A stretch of DNA of 64,000 bases from Bacteriovoracaceae bacterium UBA6153 (GCA_002428265.1 DIUR01000003.1:62001-126000), one strand, 5' to 3'. Positions 52,635-62,094 are shown, numbered from the stretch's first letter. Program-made: numbers and translations. Notes: a model not told the origin generated them from the letters alone.

Positions 52635-53102
52635 ATGAAATCACTTTTCACTGTTTTGGCATTGGCACTTAGCTTTAACGTTTTCGCTGGAGCAGAAGAA
52701 CATGAGCAAGCTCAGGCGTGTTATTATGTTGTTTTAGAGGAGAGTTCACCACTTAACGATAGAGTTCCTACAAGTATCTGTCTTGAGTCTTTAAACGTGG
52801 ATCCATCAGCTGAAATAATTACTGCCTATAGCTGGTTTCAACCAGTATTATATGAAAATCTAAAAATTGATTATGTTGCACGTAAAAATGAAGATGGATT
52901 TAGCTTTAGGTCATCAGCTATTATTCATGACAGCCTTAATGGCCTAGGTGATTCTGAAAGAATGACTCTTAAAATAAAAGGTGTTGTTAATAATTATGGA
53001 GAAGGAGATATTAAATATCTTGATATCAGCCTTGAGCAAGTTTTCAAGAAAAGCTTTGTTGAAACTCCAGTTCTTAAAAATACTTATCAATACAGACGCT
53101 AA
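52635..53102 (+). CDS. secreted hypothetical protein, translation likely gated by a hairpin
   Basis: 155 aa. Signal peptide (MKSLFTVLALALSFNVFAGA) and a beta-rich mature domain with two cysteines (QACYYVVLEE and TSICLESL). Style is close to the secreted protein at 8305-8763. Its ribosome site AGGAGG is sequestered by the stem at 52604-52630. Function unknown. Confidence 0.65.
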   Translation: MKSLFTVLALALSFNVFAGAEEHEQAQACYYVVLEESSPLNDRVPTSICLESLNVDPSAEIITAYSWFQPVLYENLKIDYVARKNEDGFSFRSSAIIHDSLNGLGDSERMTLKIKGVVNNYGEGDIKYLDISLEQVFKKSFVETPVLKNTYQYRR

Positions 53103-53109
53103 AATCATT

Positions 53110-53135
53110 TGGCCCTAAGGTAAAACTCAGGGCCA
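53110..53135. terminator. probable bidirectional terminator
   Basis: TGGCCCT (53110-53116) pairs with AGGGCCA (53129-53135) between the convergent genes ending at 53102 (+) and 53143 (-). The T-tract is weak on the + strand. Confidence 0.6.
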
Positions 53136-53142
53136 TCTCATT

Positions 53143-55170
53143 TTAATCTACTTTGAAAATCAGCACGACTCCAGATGGGCCAATTGAATCATCATTCTTT
53201 TTCCCGGCCATAACAAAAAGCCTTTCAGCATTAATATTTTTCTTGGCCAGAATATTTTGAACAAGCTGTGCTCGCTGTAGACCAATTTCTTTATATCTTG
53301 CCTCTTCAATCACAGGTGGCTCTTTCTGATTGGGTGTCATGAACTCTTTTTCTGAGCAGGTTCCTAAAATTTCCAACCTAAGCTCAGGTCTTTCTTCCAT
53401 CATTTTTACAACAGTATCAAGCTTAGCTTCATTTTCTGCTTTAAATTGAATCGTCTGATTTTCAAACTCAATCATTTTAATTTCTTTTCCGACTCCAAAA
53501 ACATCAGCAAGGAAATCAAATGGTGCCATGGCAATGTTGACGATCATATTAAAAAGCGCTGTTCTGATAGCACTTCCATAAGAGAATTTAGGTGCGTTTG
53601 TATCGCCTTCAATCGGGAGTTTAAATTTAATTTGTCCTTTGCGATCTTTTAATAAAGCAACTGCAAGTCTTAGGGGAAGATTGGTGGCATTTTTACTATC
53701 GATTTTCTCTCCCAAGGTGAATTGATCGAGCCTGACATTGTTTTTTCCAACGATACGATTTTTCTTGAGAGTGTAATTAACATCTAAAAAAAGTTTTCCT
53801 TTTTTTATTTCATAGCCCATAAAAAAGCCAGAATAAGGGGTGAAGGTAGTCATCTCTATGTTGGAGAATTTAACTCCTAAGTCGAGATTTGTTGGCCTCT
53901 GGGCCTGAAAGTAATGGCCCTGGGATGTAAACTTACCAAGATCATCCACCATGCCATTTAAATTAATGCCGATTTTATTTTCTAGATTGCTTGATACAGG
54001 TCCTATGGTGCCGTTTAGAGTGTGAATGTGTGCGCTAAATTTAGGCTTAATCTGCCAGTCATTAAAATCCAGAGCGCTGTTATTGAAAACAATCGTCTTG
54101 ATTGAATAAGTCATGTTTGTATTTTTCTTTTCATCTGAAGGCCCGGTCGGAGCCTGTGAGTTCTTTAAGAGACTTTTGTAATTAAGGGTTCCATCTGGTT
54201 TTAACAGAATATAAGTCTTGAGATTATGAAGGGCCATTTCTTCTAAGGTGAAGCTTGCAGGCAGAGTCGAGTAGTTAAGAGAGCGAAAGTCAGCTTTCGC
54301 TATACTGAGAACTTCAGATTGATCAGTGGACATTTTTAATAGAAGATCATCAATGCCAGCATCTCCCGCAATTTTAAAAGCTCCCTGCTTATAATTCAAA
54401 TTTCCATTGAAATTTAGAAATCCTTTTTGAAGTTCTAGGTAAGTCGTTTGCGATAAGTACGAGGTTAAAAAATCTAACGGAAAACCTTTGGCCACTAGAT
54501 TAATATCAGCGCGAGGAGGTGTTAAGCCAAGTTTTCCACTGAGTTTGAGGCTGCCTTGCTTGCCAAGATTGATAAACAAGCTCTCCAGTGCAGATTGTTC
54601 ACCGATTTTAGTACTAACATTAGAGGCCTTAAGTCCAAGTGGACCGAAAGGAAGATTAACGGGAGTGGGGTAGTTAAAATCCCTGAATTGAAAATAATCT
54701 TTATCTAGCGTGAGCTTTTCTAAAACTAGTGTCCAATTGGAAGATGTCGCTTCTTCTTTTTTGTTTGGAGATGGTGGAATGTGCGAGGTCCAGTTATGTC
54801 TCTTGTTTTTGTAAAAACTAAAATAAATATGAGCGCCATTAAGCGTGGCCTCTTTGAATGTTATTTTTTTAGTCAGCAAAGGGAAAATTTCGAGGTTCAA
54901 CAATAAATGCTGAAACTTTAGACGGCTTTTATCCGCACTTTCTGGATTTGTGTCAGGAATATTGAGATTATCTATTGAGAGAACAAAGGTAAAAGGATTG
55001 AAATATATTTTTTCAACTTCTAACTTCTCTTTATAGTTTTCTATAACAAATTTTTCTAGCTGGCCTTCAATAATGAATGGAACCAGGAAAAACCCAAGAA
55101 GAGTGTAGAGGGCCAGAGCTGCAACAATAATATTGCGGGGAAGCTTATAGATGAAAGAAAAATATTTCAT
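53143..55170 (-). CDS. DUF748/AsmA-like envelope protein with OmpA-like end
   Basis: 675 aa. An N-terminal helix (IIVAALALYTLLGFFLVPFI) and then the DUF748 start (VEKIYFNPFTFVLSIDNLNI), followed by the long beta-groove typical of AsmA-like/DUF748 proteins thought to bridge the periplasm and carry lipids (about 50-600). The last 100 residues contain an OmpA-like peptidoglycan-binding-type segment (RLEILGTCSEKEF, GLQRAQLVQNILAKKNI). Length and order fit the family. Lipid transport is inference from the family. Confidence 0.78.
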   Translation of the reverse strand: MKYFSFIYKLPRNIIVAALALYTLLGFFLVPFIIEGQLEKFVIENYKEKLEVEKIYFNPFTFVLSIDNLNIPDTNPESADKSRLKFQHLLLNLEIFPLLTKKITFKEATLNGAHIYFSFYKNKRHNWTSHIPPSPNKKEEATSSNWTLVLEKLTLDKDYFQFRDFNYPTPVNLPFGPLGLKASNVSTKIGEQSALESLFINLGKQGSLKLSGKLGLTPPRADINLVAKGFPLDFLTSYLSQTTYLELQKGFLNFNGNLNYKQGAFKIAGDAGIDDLLLKMSTDQSEVLSIAKADFRSLNYSTLPASFTLEEMALHNLKTYILLKPDGTLNYKSLLKNSQAPTGPSDEKKNTNMTYSIKTIVFNNSALDFNDWQIKPKFSAHIHTLNGTIGPVSSNLENKIGINLNGMVDDLGKFTSQGHYFQAQRPTNLDLGVKFSNIEMTTFTPYSGFFMGYEIKKGKLFLDVNYTLKKNRIVGKNNVRLDQFTLGEKIDSKNATNLPLRLAVALLKDRKGQIKFKLPIEGDTNAPKFSYGSAIRTALFNMIVNIAMAPFDFLADVFGVGKEIKMIEFENQTIQFKAENEAKLDTVVKMMEERPELRLEILGTCSEKEFMTPNQKEPPVIEEARYKEIGLQRAQLVQNILAKKNINAERLFVMAGKKNDDSIGPSGVVLIFKVD

Positions 55171-55270
55171 GAGAAAAGATATATCTTAAAAAAGAGTCAT
55201 TTTTAATACTTTTTTGATAAAATGAATGTATTTATAATCAAATTTAGCTTTCCTATGGCCAGGATTACTT

Positions 55271-55648
55271 ATGAAGACCTACACCGTAAATTCGAAACTA
55301 CTTCCCAATGGATTTCCCAGAGAGTTTGATGCTCATTTCTATTTTCCAATTGAAAAGATAGGTGAAGCGACTATTTTGCGCGATAAAATTAAAAAACACT
55401 TTGAAAATGTGATGTTTTTCATAGGGGATATAATTCCTGAACCTATAGGACCACATCCTTTGCCAATGTTTGAAGCCAATTTTCCCACAAAGCTATTTGC
55501 TGAAGTCGTGCTGTGGCTTATGAAAGAGCGAGGCGAGTTTTCAGTACTAGTCCATCCTCTCAGTGGAGATGATTATTATGATCATACTCAAGGGGCAATG
55601 TGGTTAGGGGATTCTGTGGAGCTCGATTATTCAAGATTTAAGACATAA
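55271..55648 (+). CDS. DOPA 4,5-dioxygenase family protein
   Basis: 125 aa. Family blocks: FDAHFYFP near the start, EPIGPHPLPMFEANFP with the His, VLWLMKERGEFSVLVHPLSG, and DHTQGAMWLGDSVELDY. Members are small, and the bacterial ones are mostly untested; extradiol cleavage of catechol-type substrates is the family chemistry. AGGA precedes the ATG. A -10 like TATAAT lies at 55233-55238. A strong terminator follows. Confidence 0.85.
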   Translation: MKTYTVNSKLLPNGFPREFDAHFYFPIEKIGEATILRDKIKKHFENVMFFIGDIIPEPIGPHPLPMFEANFPTKLFAEVVLWLMKERGEFSVLVHPLSGDDYYDHTQGAMWLGDSVELDYSRFKT

Positions 55649-55658
55649 TAATGATCAA

Positions 55659-55686
55659 AAAAAAGGCTCCCGAAGGAGCCTTTTTT
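55659..55686. terminator. bidirectional rho-independent terminator
   Basis: Twelve-base arms (55659-55670 and 55675-55686) around CGAA, with A/T tracts. It lies between the convergent genes ending at 55648 (+) and 55688 (-). Confidence 0.95.
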
Positions 55687-55687
55687 A

Positions 55688-56650
55688 TTACTTACCAAGT
55701 AGGTTTTTAAATTCTTGAGTCATGATAGGCACGATTGTGAATAAGTCACCAACGATACCGTAGTCAGCTTTAGTGAAGATCGGAGCATCTGGATCAGTGT
55801 TGATTGCTACGATAACTTTTGATGTTCTCATACCAGCTAAATGCTGAATAGCTCCTGAAATACCACAAGCGATATATAGAGATGGAGCAACTGTTTTACC
55901 TGTCTGTCCAACCTGCATAGCGTGTGGAGCAAATCCTGAGTCTACAGCAGCTCTTGAAGCACCAACAGTAGCACCAATAACGTTTGCCATGTCTTCAAGA
56001 ACTTTGAAGTTAGCAGCGTCTTTCATCGCGCGCCCACCAGAGATAATAATGTTAGCTTCAGTTAGGTCTAGTTTTTCAGAAGCACCTTTAACGATGTCTT
56101 TAATCATTGCTCTGATAGCTCCAGCATCAACAGCGTCGTCTTTTGCAGCAGCAGCACCAGCAGTTGGACTAGCATTTAATCCAAGAGCGTTTGGTCTAAC
56201 TGTTACGAAGTGAGGCTTAGGTCCTGTAAGCTCAACTTTTGCGAAACACTTTCCAGCAAATAGTGGGCGTGTTCCAGCAAATTTATCGCCTTCCATAATG
56301 AAGTTTGTAACTTCTGATGCCATACCAGCATCAAACATTGTAGCAACACGTGGAAGAAGATCTTTACCTACTGAAGTTGCTCCAGCAAAAACGTAATCGT
56401 AAGATCCACCAGCGATGAATCCTTTAAGTGCGTTTGCGTATCCTTCAGGAGAATACTTATCAAGGTTTGATCCTTTTAGTGAGTGAACATTTGCAGCACC
56501 GTATTTTGCAAGATCTGCAATTGCTTCAGAAGGAATTGCACCGATAGCAGCTACGTCAACAGTGTGACCAGCTAGGCGACCTAAAATTTCTAATGTCACA
56601 CCTTTAACGTGTGAGCCGTGAAGTTCTGTGAATACTAATATTTTAGCCAT
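55688..56650 (-). CDS. etfA: electron transfer flavoprotein, alpha subunit
   Basis: 320 aa. Takes electrons from acyl-CoA dehydrogenases to ETF-quinone oxidoreductase. C-terminal FAD site: ISGGRAMKDAANFKVLEDMA, VGASRAAVDSGF, QVGQTGKTVAPSLYIACGIS and AINTDPDAPIF are conserved. Last of the acd-etfB-etfA unit. Confidence 0.97.
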   Translation of the reverse strand: MAKILVFTELHGSHVKGVTLEILGRLAGHTVDVAAIGAIPSEAIADLAKYGAANVHSLKGSNLDKYSPEGYANALKGFIAGGSYDYVFAGATSVGKDLLPRVATMFDAGMASEVTNFIMEGDKFAGTRPLFAGKCFAKVELTGPKPHFVTVRPNALGLNASPTAGAAAAKDDAVDAGAIRAMIKDIVKGASEKLDLTEANIIISGGRAMKDAANFKVLEDMANVIGATVGASRAAVDSGFAPHAMQVGQTGKTVAPSLYIACGISGAIQHLAGMRTSKVIVAINTDPDAPIFTKADYGIVGDLFTIVPIMTQEFKNLLGK

Positions 56651-56671
56651 AAAAAATTCCTTAAAATAAAA

Positions 56672-57460
56672 TTAAATAACTTTTGCTTCTGTTCTTAAGA
56701 GGCCCACAACTTCTTTTACTACCGCTGCTTGTTTAGCTGCATCTGTTGCATCGAATTTTTTTCCAGCTGGTTTCTCAGGAGGTAGTTGGAAGTTAGAATA
56801 TTTAACTCTCTTATCATCGTCGCTAACACCAACGTCAGTTAGAGATAATGTTGTTAGAGGTTTTTTCTTAGCTTTCATGATACCTGGAAGTGAAGCGTAT
56901 CTTGGAGTGTTGATTCCTTTGTTACAAGCAATCATGGCCGGAAGTTTAACACCGTAAACTTCAAGTGTTCCACCTTCAACTTCGCGCTTAACCGTAATGT
57001 CAGTCGCTGATCCCTCATATCCAACAACAACAGATACTGATGGAATGTTCATCATAGTAGCTAGGATTTGTGGAACTTGAAGACAGTCGTCATCAATAGC
57101 TTGTTTACCAGTTAATAGAAGGTCTGGAGTTTTCCCTGATTTTTCAATCGCACCCTTAAGAGCTTTTGCGATCATGTATGAATCAAGATTATCTGGTGCT
57201 TCAACTAGGAAAGCATCGTCAGCTCCCATCGCCATAGCTGTTCTTAGTGCTTCTGTGTCTTTTGATGATCCAACTCGTACAACTGTAACAGTTGATCCAG
57301 CATTAGCTGCTTGAACAAGAAGAGCTTGCTCAACTGCAAATTCATCATAAGGGTTCATGATCCATTTTATTGAACTTGTTTCAATAAAAGATCCATCTGC
57401 TGTAGGGATAATTTTAGTTTCCGTGTCGGGTACTTGTTTTACACAAACGTAAATATTCAT
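56672..57460 (-). CDS. etfB: electron transfer flavoprotein, beta subunit
   Basis: 262 aa. Forms a heterodimer with EtfA and binds AMP. Conserved: VCVKQVPDTETKI, WIMNPYDEFAVEQAL, LLTGKQAIDDDCLQVPQILA, VEGGTLEVYGVKLPAMIAC and the recognition-loop region around PRYASLPGIMKAKKKP. It lies 3 bases after acd and 21 before etfA. Confidence 0.97.
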   Translation of the reverse strand: MNIYVCVKQVPDTETKIIPTADGSFIETSSIKWIMNPYDEFAVEQALLVQAANAGSTVTVVRVGSSKDTEALRTAMAMGADDAFLVEAPDNLDSYMIAKALKGAIEKSGKTPDLLLTGKQAIDDDCLQVPQILATMMNIPSVSVVVGYEGSATDITVKREVEGGTLEVYGVKLPAMIACNKGINTPRYASLPGIMKAKKKPLTTLSLTDVGVSDDDKRVKYSNFQLPPEKPAGKKFDATDAAKQAAVVKEVVGLLRTEAKVI

Positions 57461-57463
57461 CTA

Positions 57464-58606
57464 TTAGCTCCTTGAAAATATTTCTTTAGCAATAACTAGT
57501 CTTTGAATTTGAGAAGTGCCTTCGTAAAGTTGAATCAGCTTCGCGTCCCTCATGATTTTCTCAACGGGATACTCTTTGCTGTAACCATAACCGCCATAAA
57601 TTTGTACCGCATCTGTCGCTATTTGCATACACGAATCGGCCGCAAAGGCCTTCGAGTAAGAGGCAAGCTGAGTGTTAGGCTGGCCGTTATCAAGAAGCCA
57701 TGCAGCCTTATGAACCAGTAGTCTCGATGCTTCAATTTTCATTGCCATTTCGGCCACCATAAATTGAATCGCTTGATGCTGAGAAATTGGAACATTGAAT
57801 TGAACGCGCTCTTTAGCATATTTTACAGAATGGTCGTAAGCACATTGCGCTCCACCAACTGCACTCGCGGCAACCATAGGACGAGAATGATCGAGAGTTT
57901 TCATCGCGATCTTCCAGCCTTGATTTAATCCACCCAATATATTTTTTTTAGGAACTCTTACGTTGTTAAAAGTGATGGCCCTTGTATCTGAACAACGGTG
58001 TCCCATCTTGTCTTCTTTTTTTCCAACTTCAATTCCAGGAGTTCCTTTTTCAATCACAACAGCAGTAATGCCTTTATGCTTAAGTGCTGGATCTGTTGTT
58101 CCGTATAAAACAAACAAATCAGCATATCCCGCATTGGTGATCCACATCTTGTTTCCATTAATGACAACATCATCACCATCTTCTTTGATGGTGGTTTTTA
58201 ATCCGCCGGCATCAGATCCATTTCCTGGCTCTGTTAAACAGAATGCTGCAATTTTATAACTTTCAGTAAATGGAGTAAGAAATCTTTTTTTCTGTTCATC
58301 ATTTCCACCAATGACAATTGGAAGAAGAGCGAGATCATTTGCCATGATGGCCGTATTCATTCCCATGCATCCATAAGCGAGAGCTTCTGTAATGATCATT
58401 GAATCAACCGCAGTAAAGCCGTTACCGCCAAACTCAGTTGGAATACAAGTGTTAACTAATCCAAGTTCCCACGCTTTTTTTAGAATATCCATAGGCATCT
58501 GTGCGAGCTCATCGAACTCTTGTGCTTTTGGCATCATCTCATTTTTAGCAAATTTCATCGCGAGATCTTTAATCTCGAGTTGATCGGGAGTTAATCCAAA
58601 ATCCAT
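57464..58606 (-). CDS. acyl-CoA dehydrogenase
   Basis: 380 aa. Oxidises acyl-CoA to trans-2-enoyl-CoA with FAD. Motifs: AFCLTEPGNGSDAGGLKT, NGNKMWITNAGYADLFV, and the C-terminal QIYGGYGYSKEYPVEKIMRD with the catalytic Glu in LYEGTSQIQRLVIAKEIF. The last motif fits short-chain/butyryl-CoA type enzymes. Direct linkage to etfB-etfA supports ETF as acceptor. Confidence 0.95.
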   Translation of the reverse strand: MDFGLTPDQLEIKDLAMKFAKNEMMPKAQEFDELAQMPMDILKKAWELGLVNTCIPTEFGGNGFTAVDSMIITEALAYGCMGMNTAIMANDLALLPIVIGGNDEQKKRFLTPFTESYKIAAFCLTEPGNGSDAGGLKTTIKEDGDDVVINGNKMWITNAGYADLFVLYGTTDPALKHKGITAVVIEKGTPGIEVGKKEDKMGHRCSDTRAITFNNVRVPKKNILGGLNQGWKIAMKTLDHSRPMVAASAVGGAQCAYDHSVKYAKERVQFNVPISQHQAIQFMVAEMAMKIEASRLLVHKAAWLLDNGQPNTQLASYSKAFAADSCMQIATDAVQIYGGYGYSKEYPVEKIMRDAKLIQLYEGTSQIQRLVIAKEIFSRS

Positions 58607-58677
58607 AGATTTTCCTTGTGTGATCGAGAGAGTATTTGATCAACATAATTTTACGTTGTGAATGGGATTGCGGTCAA

Positions 58678-59139
58678 TCAGGAAATAGGAGAACAGCTGT
58701 TGTCGAAAGAAAATTTAAAGTTAAACGCATGTTTTAAAGTTTTAAAACCAGGTAACTCAGATAAAGGCAGCACAACAAAACTTCTCTCAAAGAGTCTAGG
58801 GTGAGGCAGCGTAAGTTTTTCAGTGTTCATAACGCTTTCTCCCCAAAAAAGGATATCTAAATCGATAATTCGAGGGCCTTTAGGAACTGTCCTATTTCTT
58901 CCAAGTGTAAGTTCCGTCTCTAAAAGAAAATCCATAACGGCAACAGGTGTTAAAGAAGGAATTTCAAATTCTAAAACCTGGTTATAAAAATCTGGTTGGT
59001 TGAGATAATCAACTGCGGGGCTTTCATACACCCTGCTTGCCGCAATGAAGGTGAGATGTCTTGAGAGAATATCTTTTGCTTCATTTAAATGCATTAAACG
59101 ATCGCCGAGATTAGATCCTGTTGCAATAAACAGTGACAT
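58678..59139 (-). CDS. folK: 2-amino-4-hydroxy-6-hydroxymethyldihydropteridine diphosphokinase
   Basis: 153 aa. Transfers pyrophosphate to hydroxymethyl-dihydropterin in folate synthesis. N-terminal IATGSNLGDRLMHLNEA, VYESPAVDYLNQPDFYNQV, and the signature GPRIIDLDILFWGE with Asp-x-Asp metal ligands, then LPHPRLFERSFVVLPL. Normal length. It sits 2 bases after the lipoprotein gene, with no other fol genes nearby. Confidence 0.96.
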   Translation of the reverse strand: MSLFIATGSNLGDRLMHLNEAKDILSRHLTFIAASRVYESPAVDYLNQPDFYNQVLEFEIPSLTPVAVMDFLLETELTLGRNRTVPKGPRIIDLDILFWGESVMNTEKLTLPHPRLFERSFVVLPLSELPGFKTLKHAFNFKFSFDNSCSPIS

Positions 59140-59141
59140 AA

Positions 59142-59366
59142 TTAAGGAGCTGGTAGAGGAGAAATTGTTTTAGTTTGATCAGTTGTGCTTTGAATTGGTT
59201 CATCGTTTTTGATTCTTTCCAATTCTTCAGGCGTCGGTGTAGTTCCCGTATAGCTTTGAACGTAAGAGTCTACCATTGTCTCTGGGTATTTTGCAGGTGG
59301 GGCCTTAACTCCACAACCGAAAATAAAAGATAGTAACGATACAAGAATAAGATTTTTAAAATTCAA
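59142..59366 (-). CDS. small lipoprotein
   Basis: 74 aa from a TTG at 59366, inside the end of the upstream gene; longer frames would run deep into it. Lipobox FIFGCGVKAPPAKYP: the C-G-x-K-x-P-P after the cysteine recalls LptM-like small lipoproteins. The rest is Pro/Thr-rich and unstructured (GTTPTPEELERIKNDEPIQS). LptM helps LptD assembly in enterics; that link is speculative here. Confidence 0.55.
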   Translation of the reverse strand: MNFKNLILVSLLSFIFGCGVKAPPAKYPETMVDSYVQSYTGTTPTPEELERIKNDEPIQSTTDQTKTISPLPAP

Positions 59367-60378
59367 GAGTAAGCCCGCCGCTGATGATGTCACTTCCAAG
59401 GTCAGCTCTTATGAACCACCCAGGTACTATTCTTTTTAAAACAGTGACACCGAAAATGACAGTGCTTTTTTTCAAATCATCAACCAGTGCGATCTCTTCT
59501 TGAAGTTCCGCATCTGTTTTAGGGTTAACAGTATCTTGAACACCTGCACCAGGAGAGTCTACAGAAATCACCTGATAACCAACGTAAGGCATAATGTAAC
59601 TATAGAAGGGAGCATTAACCGTATACTTTAATTTACCAGTGAAATTCACCATACGTGCATCAATACCAGTGCTTGGGTAATCGGTAACGGTATTAGTTCC
59701 AATTCCTACTTCACCCCAGATATTATCTGCTAATTGATATCCCCATGATCCATTGATGTGGGTGTAGCGTTTAGAGCTTCCATCAACATCTTTTCCACCA
59801 ATCATACCAACGCCGGCAGAAAGCAAGTTATCCGTTTTGATTAAACGATTTGATGTTTCTTCAAGTGAAAGGTCATCATCGTTAAGTGTTGTTGAATTAA
59901 AAAGATCGTCTTCGTCTTGAACTTTTGTAGTAACTTTTGCAGCTTCTTCAGTCTCTTGTGTTGTTTTTGTGACGGTATAATAACTGTCATCACCTTTTAA
60001 AACTAAAACTTCTTTTCCAACTGCAAGCTGCTTCCAAAGATTAACATTATAAATTTTTACAATCTTAATTCCTGAGAGTTGCTCATCATTAGTTTTTGCA
60101 ACGAGAGCACGACAGACAAGTTTATTTCCTAATAGTAGAGAAATAAAGTCACCTTTTGAGAAGCTTTTGTTCTCGTTGGTTAAAATAAAAATTTTTCTTG
60201 AGGGTGCAATAACTTTTATTGTTTCTGAAACTAAATTGGGAGCATTTTCAGTACTACCAGTTTCCATGCGGTCTTCTTCTTCAATGTCATCAAGGACATT
60301 TTGTGCGTAGACAGTTGGAATCAGAAGGCTCCAAAGTATACAAAAAAAGACAGGTATTTTAGTTAGTCTTAAAAACAT
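59356..60378 (-). CDS. outer-membrane protein with periplasmic N-terminal domain
   Basis: 340 aa from the ATG at 60378. Signal peptide MFLRLTKIPVFFCILWSLLI...YA. A soluble domain with a beta-barrel-like module (SKGDFISLLLGNKLVCRALV, AVGKEVLVLKGDD) precedes an acidic linker and then a barrel (TVNAPFYSYIMPYVGYQVIS). The chain ends GGLTLEF with the terminal Phe. This is the same layout as the protein at 1889-3349, suggesting a paralogous family. Function unknown. Confidence 0.65.
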   Translation of the reverse strand: MFLRLTKIPVFFCILWSLLIPTVYAQNVLDDIEEEDRMETGSTENAPNLVSETIKVIAPSRKIFILTNENKSFSKGDFISLLLGNKLVCRALVAKTNDEQLSGIKIVKIYNVNLWKQLAVGKEVLVLKGDDSYYTVTKTTQETEEAAKVTTKVQDEDDLFNSTTLNDDDLSLEETSNRLIKTDNLLSAGVGMIGGKDVDGSSKRYTHINGSWGYQLADNIWGEVGIGTNTVTDYPSTGIDARMVNFTGKLKYTVNAPFYSYIMPYVGYQVISVDSPGAGVQDTVNPKTDAELQEEIALVDDLKKSTVIFGVTVLKRIVPGWFIRADLGSDIISGGLTLEF

Positions 60379-60455
60379 AATTAATTCTAGAATTTCGTAG
60401 AGATTTTGCAACCTAAAAGAATAGCCGAGCAGATAGTGCCTTTTGATTAGCTAAA

Positions 60456-60479
60456 CTTATCGTTGATCTTTCCGATAAG
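60456..60479. promoter_or_regulatory. 7-bp palindrome in the divergent leader of the LysM gene
   Basis: CTTATCG (60456-60462) mirrors CGATAAG (60473-60479) around ten bases. It is midway between the divergent genes at 60378 (-) and 60501 (+) and before the GAGAGGT ribosome site. It could be an operator or a leader hairpin. Confidence 0.4.
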
Positions 60480-60500
60480 GATAAAAACGAGAGGTATTCT

Positions 60501-61238
60501 ATGAAGATAGTTACATTATTGGCCCTAGTCCTTACCCTAAATGCGTGCAGCTTTTCTGACTCTAATAAAGAGCAGGTTGCAGTCAATCACGATGACTTAG
60601 AATTTGCAGTTGATACACTGGCAGATCAGCCAAGTGAAGATATTAGTGTTGAAGCTCAAAAAGTGACATCAGTAGATACGTACATCACAGATGATTACCA
60701 AGCACCACCTGCTATCGAAGAGACGGCCATGGTTGCACCAGAAGAACCGAAGTTTGGTGATTTCAAAAAACCTGAAGATAAAGTGGAAGCTTTCTTAGCT
60801 CACAATGACACTCAGGAAGCTCCGGCCAAAATTAATATTGAAGAAAGAATGCCTTCTCAATCTTATGGTCCTATGGAGACATATAGAGTGCAAAAAGGCG
60901 ATACGATGATGATGATTGCTTTCAAAATTTATGGTGATTACCGTAAGTGGAAAGACATCAAAGAATGGAATAAAGATGTGAAGAAGGTCGGCGAAGGTGT
61001 TGATCTAAAATACTATGTTCCAGATCAAAAATTTGGTTGGATGCCTAACGGAACACCGTACATGGTTAAAACTGGTGACACACTTCAAATAATCTCTATG
61101 GATAAATATGGGACAACGAGAAAGTGGAAATCAATTTACGATAATAACCGTCCACTTATCAGAAATCCGAATTTAATCTTTGCTGGATTCACAATTTACT
61201 ATCAACCAACACGCGACCTTGCTTCTGAGCCAAAATAA
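60501..61238 (+). CDS. LysM-domain lipoprotein
   Basis: 245 aa. Lipobox LNACSFS (Cys16), a long acidic linker, then two LysM domains: METYRVQKGDTMMMIAFKIY (about 130-175) and PYMVKTGDTLQIISMDKYGT (about 190-240). LysM binds peptidoglycan GlcNAc, so the protein probably ties the outer membrane to the wall. The C-terminal YG-x-x-RKWK-x-I pattern in both domains is the tail-type LysM seen in phage and bacterial wall proteins. Confidence 0.85.
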   Translation: MKIVTLLALVLTLNACSFSDSNKEQVAVNHDDLEFAVDTLADQPSEDISVEAQKVTSVDTYITDDYQAPPAIEETAMVAPEEPKFGDFKKPEDKVEAFLAHNDTQEAPAKINIEERMPSQSYGPMETYRVQKGDTMMMIAFKIYGDYRKWKDIKEWNKDVKKVGEGVDLKYYVPDQKFGWMPNGTPYMVKTGDTLQIISMDKYGTTRKWKSIYDNNRPLIRNPNLIFAGFTIYYQPTRDLASEPK

Positions 61239-61275
61239 ACTATAATTAAAAGCGACTATATGGTCCTTTAATGCC

Positions 61276-61302
61276 GGCCCTTATTTATAAGGGCCTTTTT
61301 TA
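61276..61302 (+). terminator. rho-independent terminator before the lipoprotein-amgK run
   Basis: GGCCCTTA (61276-61283) pairs with TAAGGGCC (61288-61295), followed by seven T. It ends the LysM transcript only seven bases before the next start codon. Confidence 0.85.
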
Positions 61303-61308
61303 TTTTAT

Positions 61309-62094
61309 ATGAACAAATTTCTCAAGGTCTCTTTTTTACTAATTCTAATGACCGCGATTATTTCGTGCGGATCTGACACAAAAAAAATTACTATTGATGC
61401 AAGTAACTTAGGTACTCTTCAAACCAAAGACTATATTGATCATTTGGCTTCAGCTTCAAAAGATTATCTGGCCTATGAAGAAACCAAAACGATTAAATTA
61501 AGGCCCGGGACCATTGAGTTTTTAGAAAATGTTTATGAAAGACTTGTTTCAAATAATCAGCTCATTCTCAATATTGTAGAAAAGCCTAGCTTTTATGTCA
61601 TTCAACACAAATCACCTTTTCTTTTTTCTCTTCCACGTTCTCAATTCTTCTTTTCTTCTGCACTCATTGAAAAGTATCTAAAGAGTGAAGAGCTCTTCGT
61701 TGCTGCTTTTGCCGCTGAGGTAGTGAGAAGCCAGCGCTTTATCTATGAAAAGAGAATTATGATTCCTTTGGGTTTTTACAATACCGAAAAAATGATTGCC
61801 CTTACCAGGCTCAAGTTTGCGACTAAAGCACAAGTGAATGAATGGACTTATTTCGTTTTAAAGAGAGCAGGCTATGACTCTTCTGCTTATCTGAACTGGA
61901 TCCAGGTACAAAACAGAAACACTCTTGATTTCGCACTTTTTCTTGGAGATTCGCTAGGAATTTCAAAAGAAGAGCATCTTTTCAAAAATTTTATGACCAA
62001 ACAAGGTGTCTTGGGTGTTGAGAAAAAATTCAATGAAGCCAATTCATCAAAAGATTTTTATAAACTATTAAACAATATCGTGAGCAGAAAATGA
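61309..62094 (+). CDS. lipoprotein of unknown function
   Basis: 261 aa. Signal peptide and lipobox ending IISCGSD (Cys20). The mature part is helical with a zinc-protease-like look but without an HExxH motif that I can see (EELFVAAFAAEVVRSQRFIY is the nearest). It resembles degenerate M48-like peptidases at most. The stop overlaps the amgK start by 4 bases, so it is co-translated with cell-wall recycling enzymes. Confidence 0.65.
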   Translation: MNKFLKVSFLLILMTAIISCGSDTKKITIDASNLGTLQTKDYIDHLASASKDYLAYEETKTIKLRPGTIEFLENVYERLVSNNQLILNIVEKPSFYVIQHKSPFLFSLPRSQFFFSSALIEKYLKSEELFVAAFAAEVVRSQRFIYEKRIMIPLGFYNTEKMIALTRLKFATKAQVNEWTYFVLKRAGYDSSAYLNWIQVQNRNTLDFALFLGDSLGISKEEHLFKNFMTKQGVLGVEKKFNEANSSKDFYKLLNNIVSRK

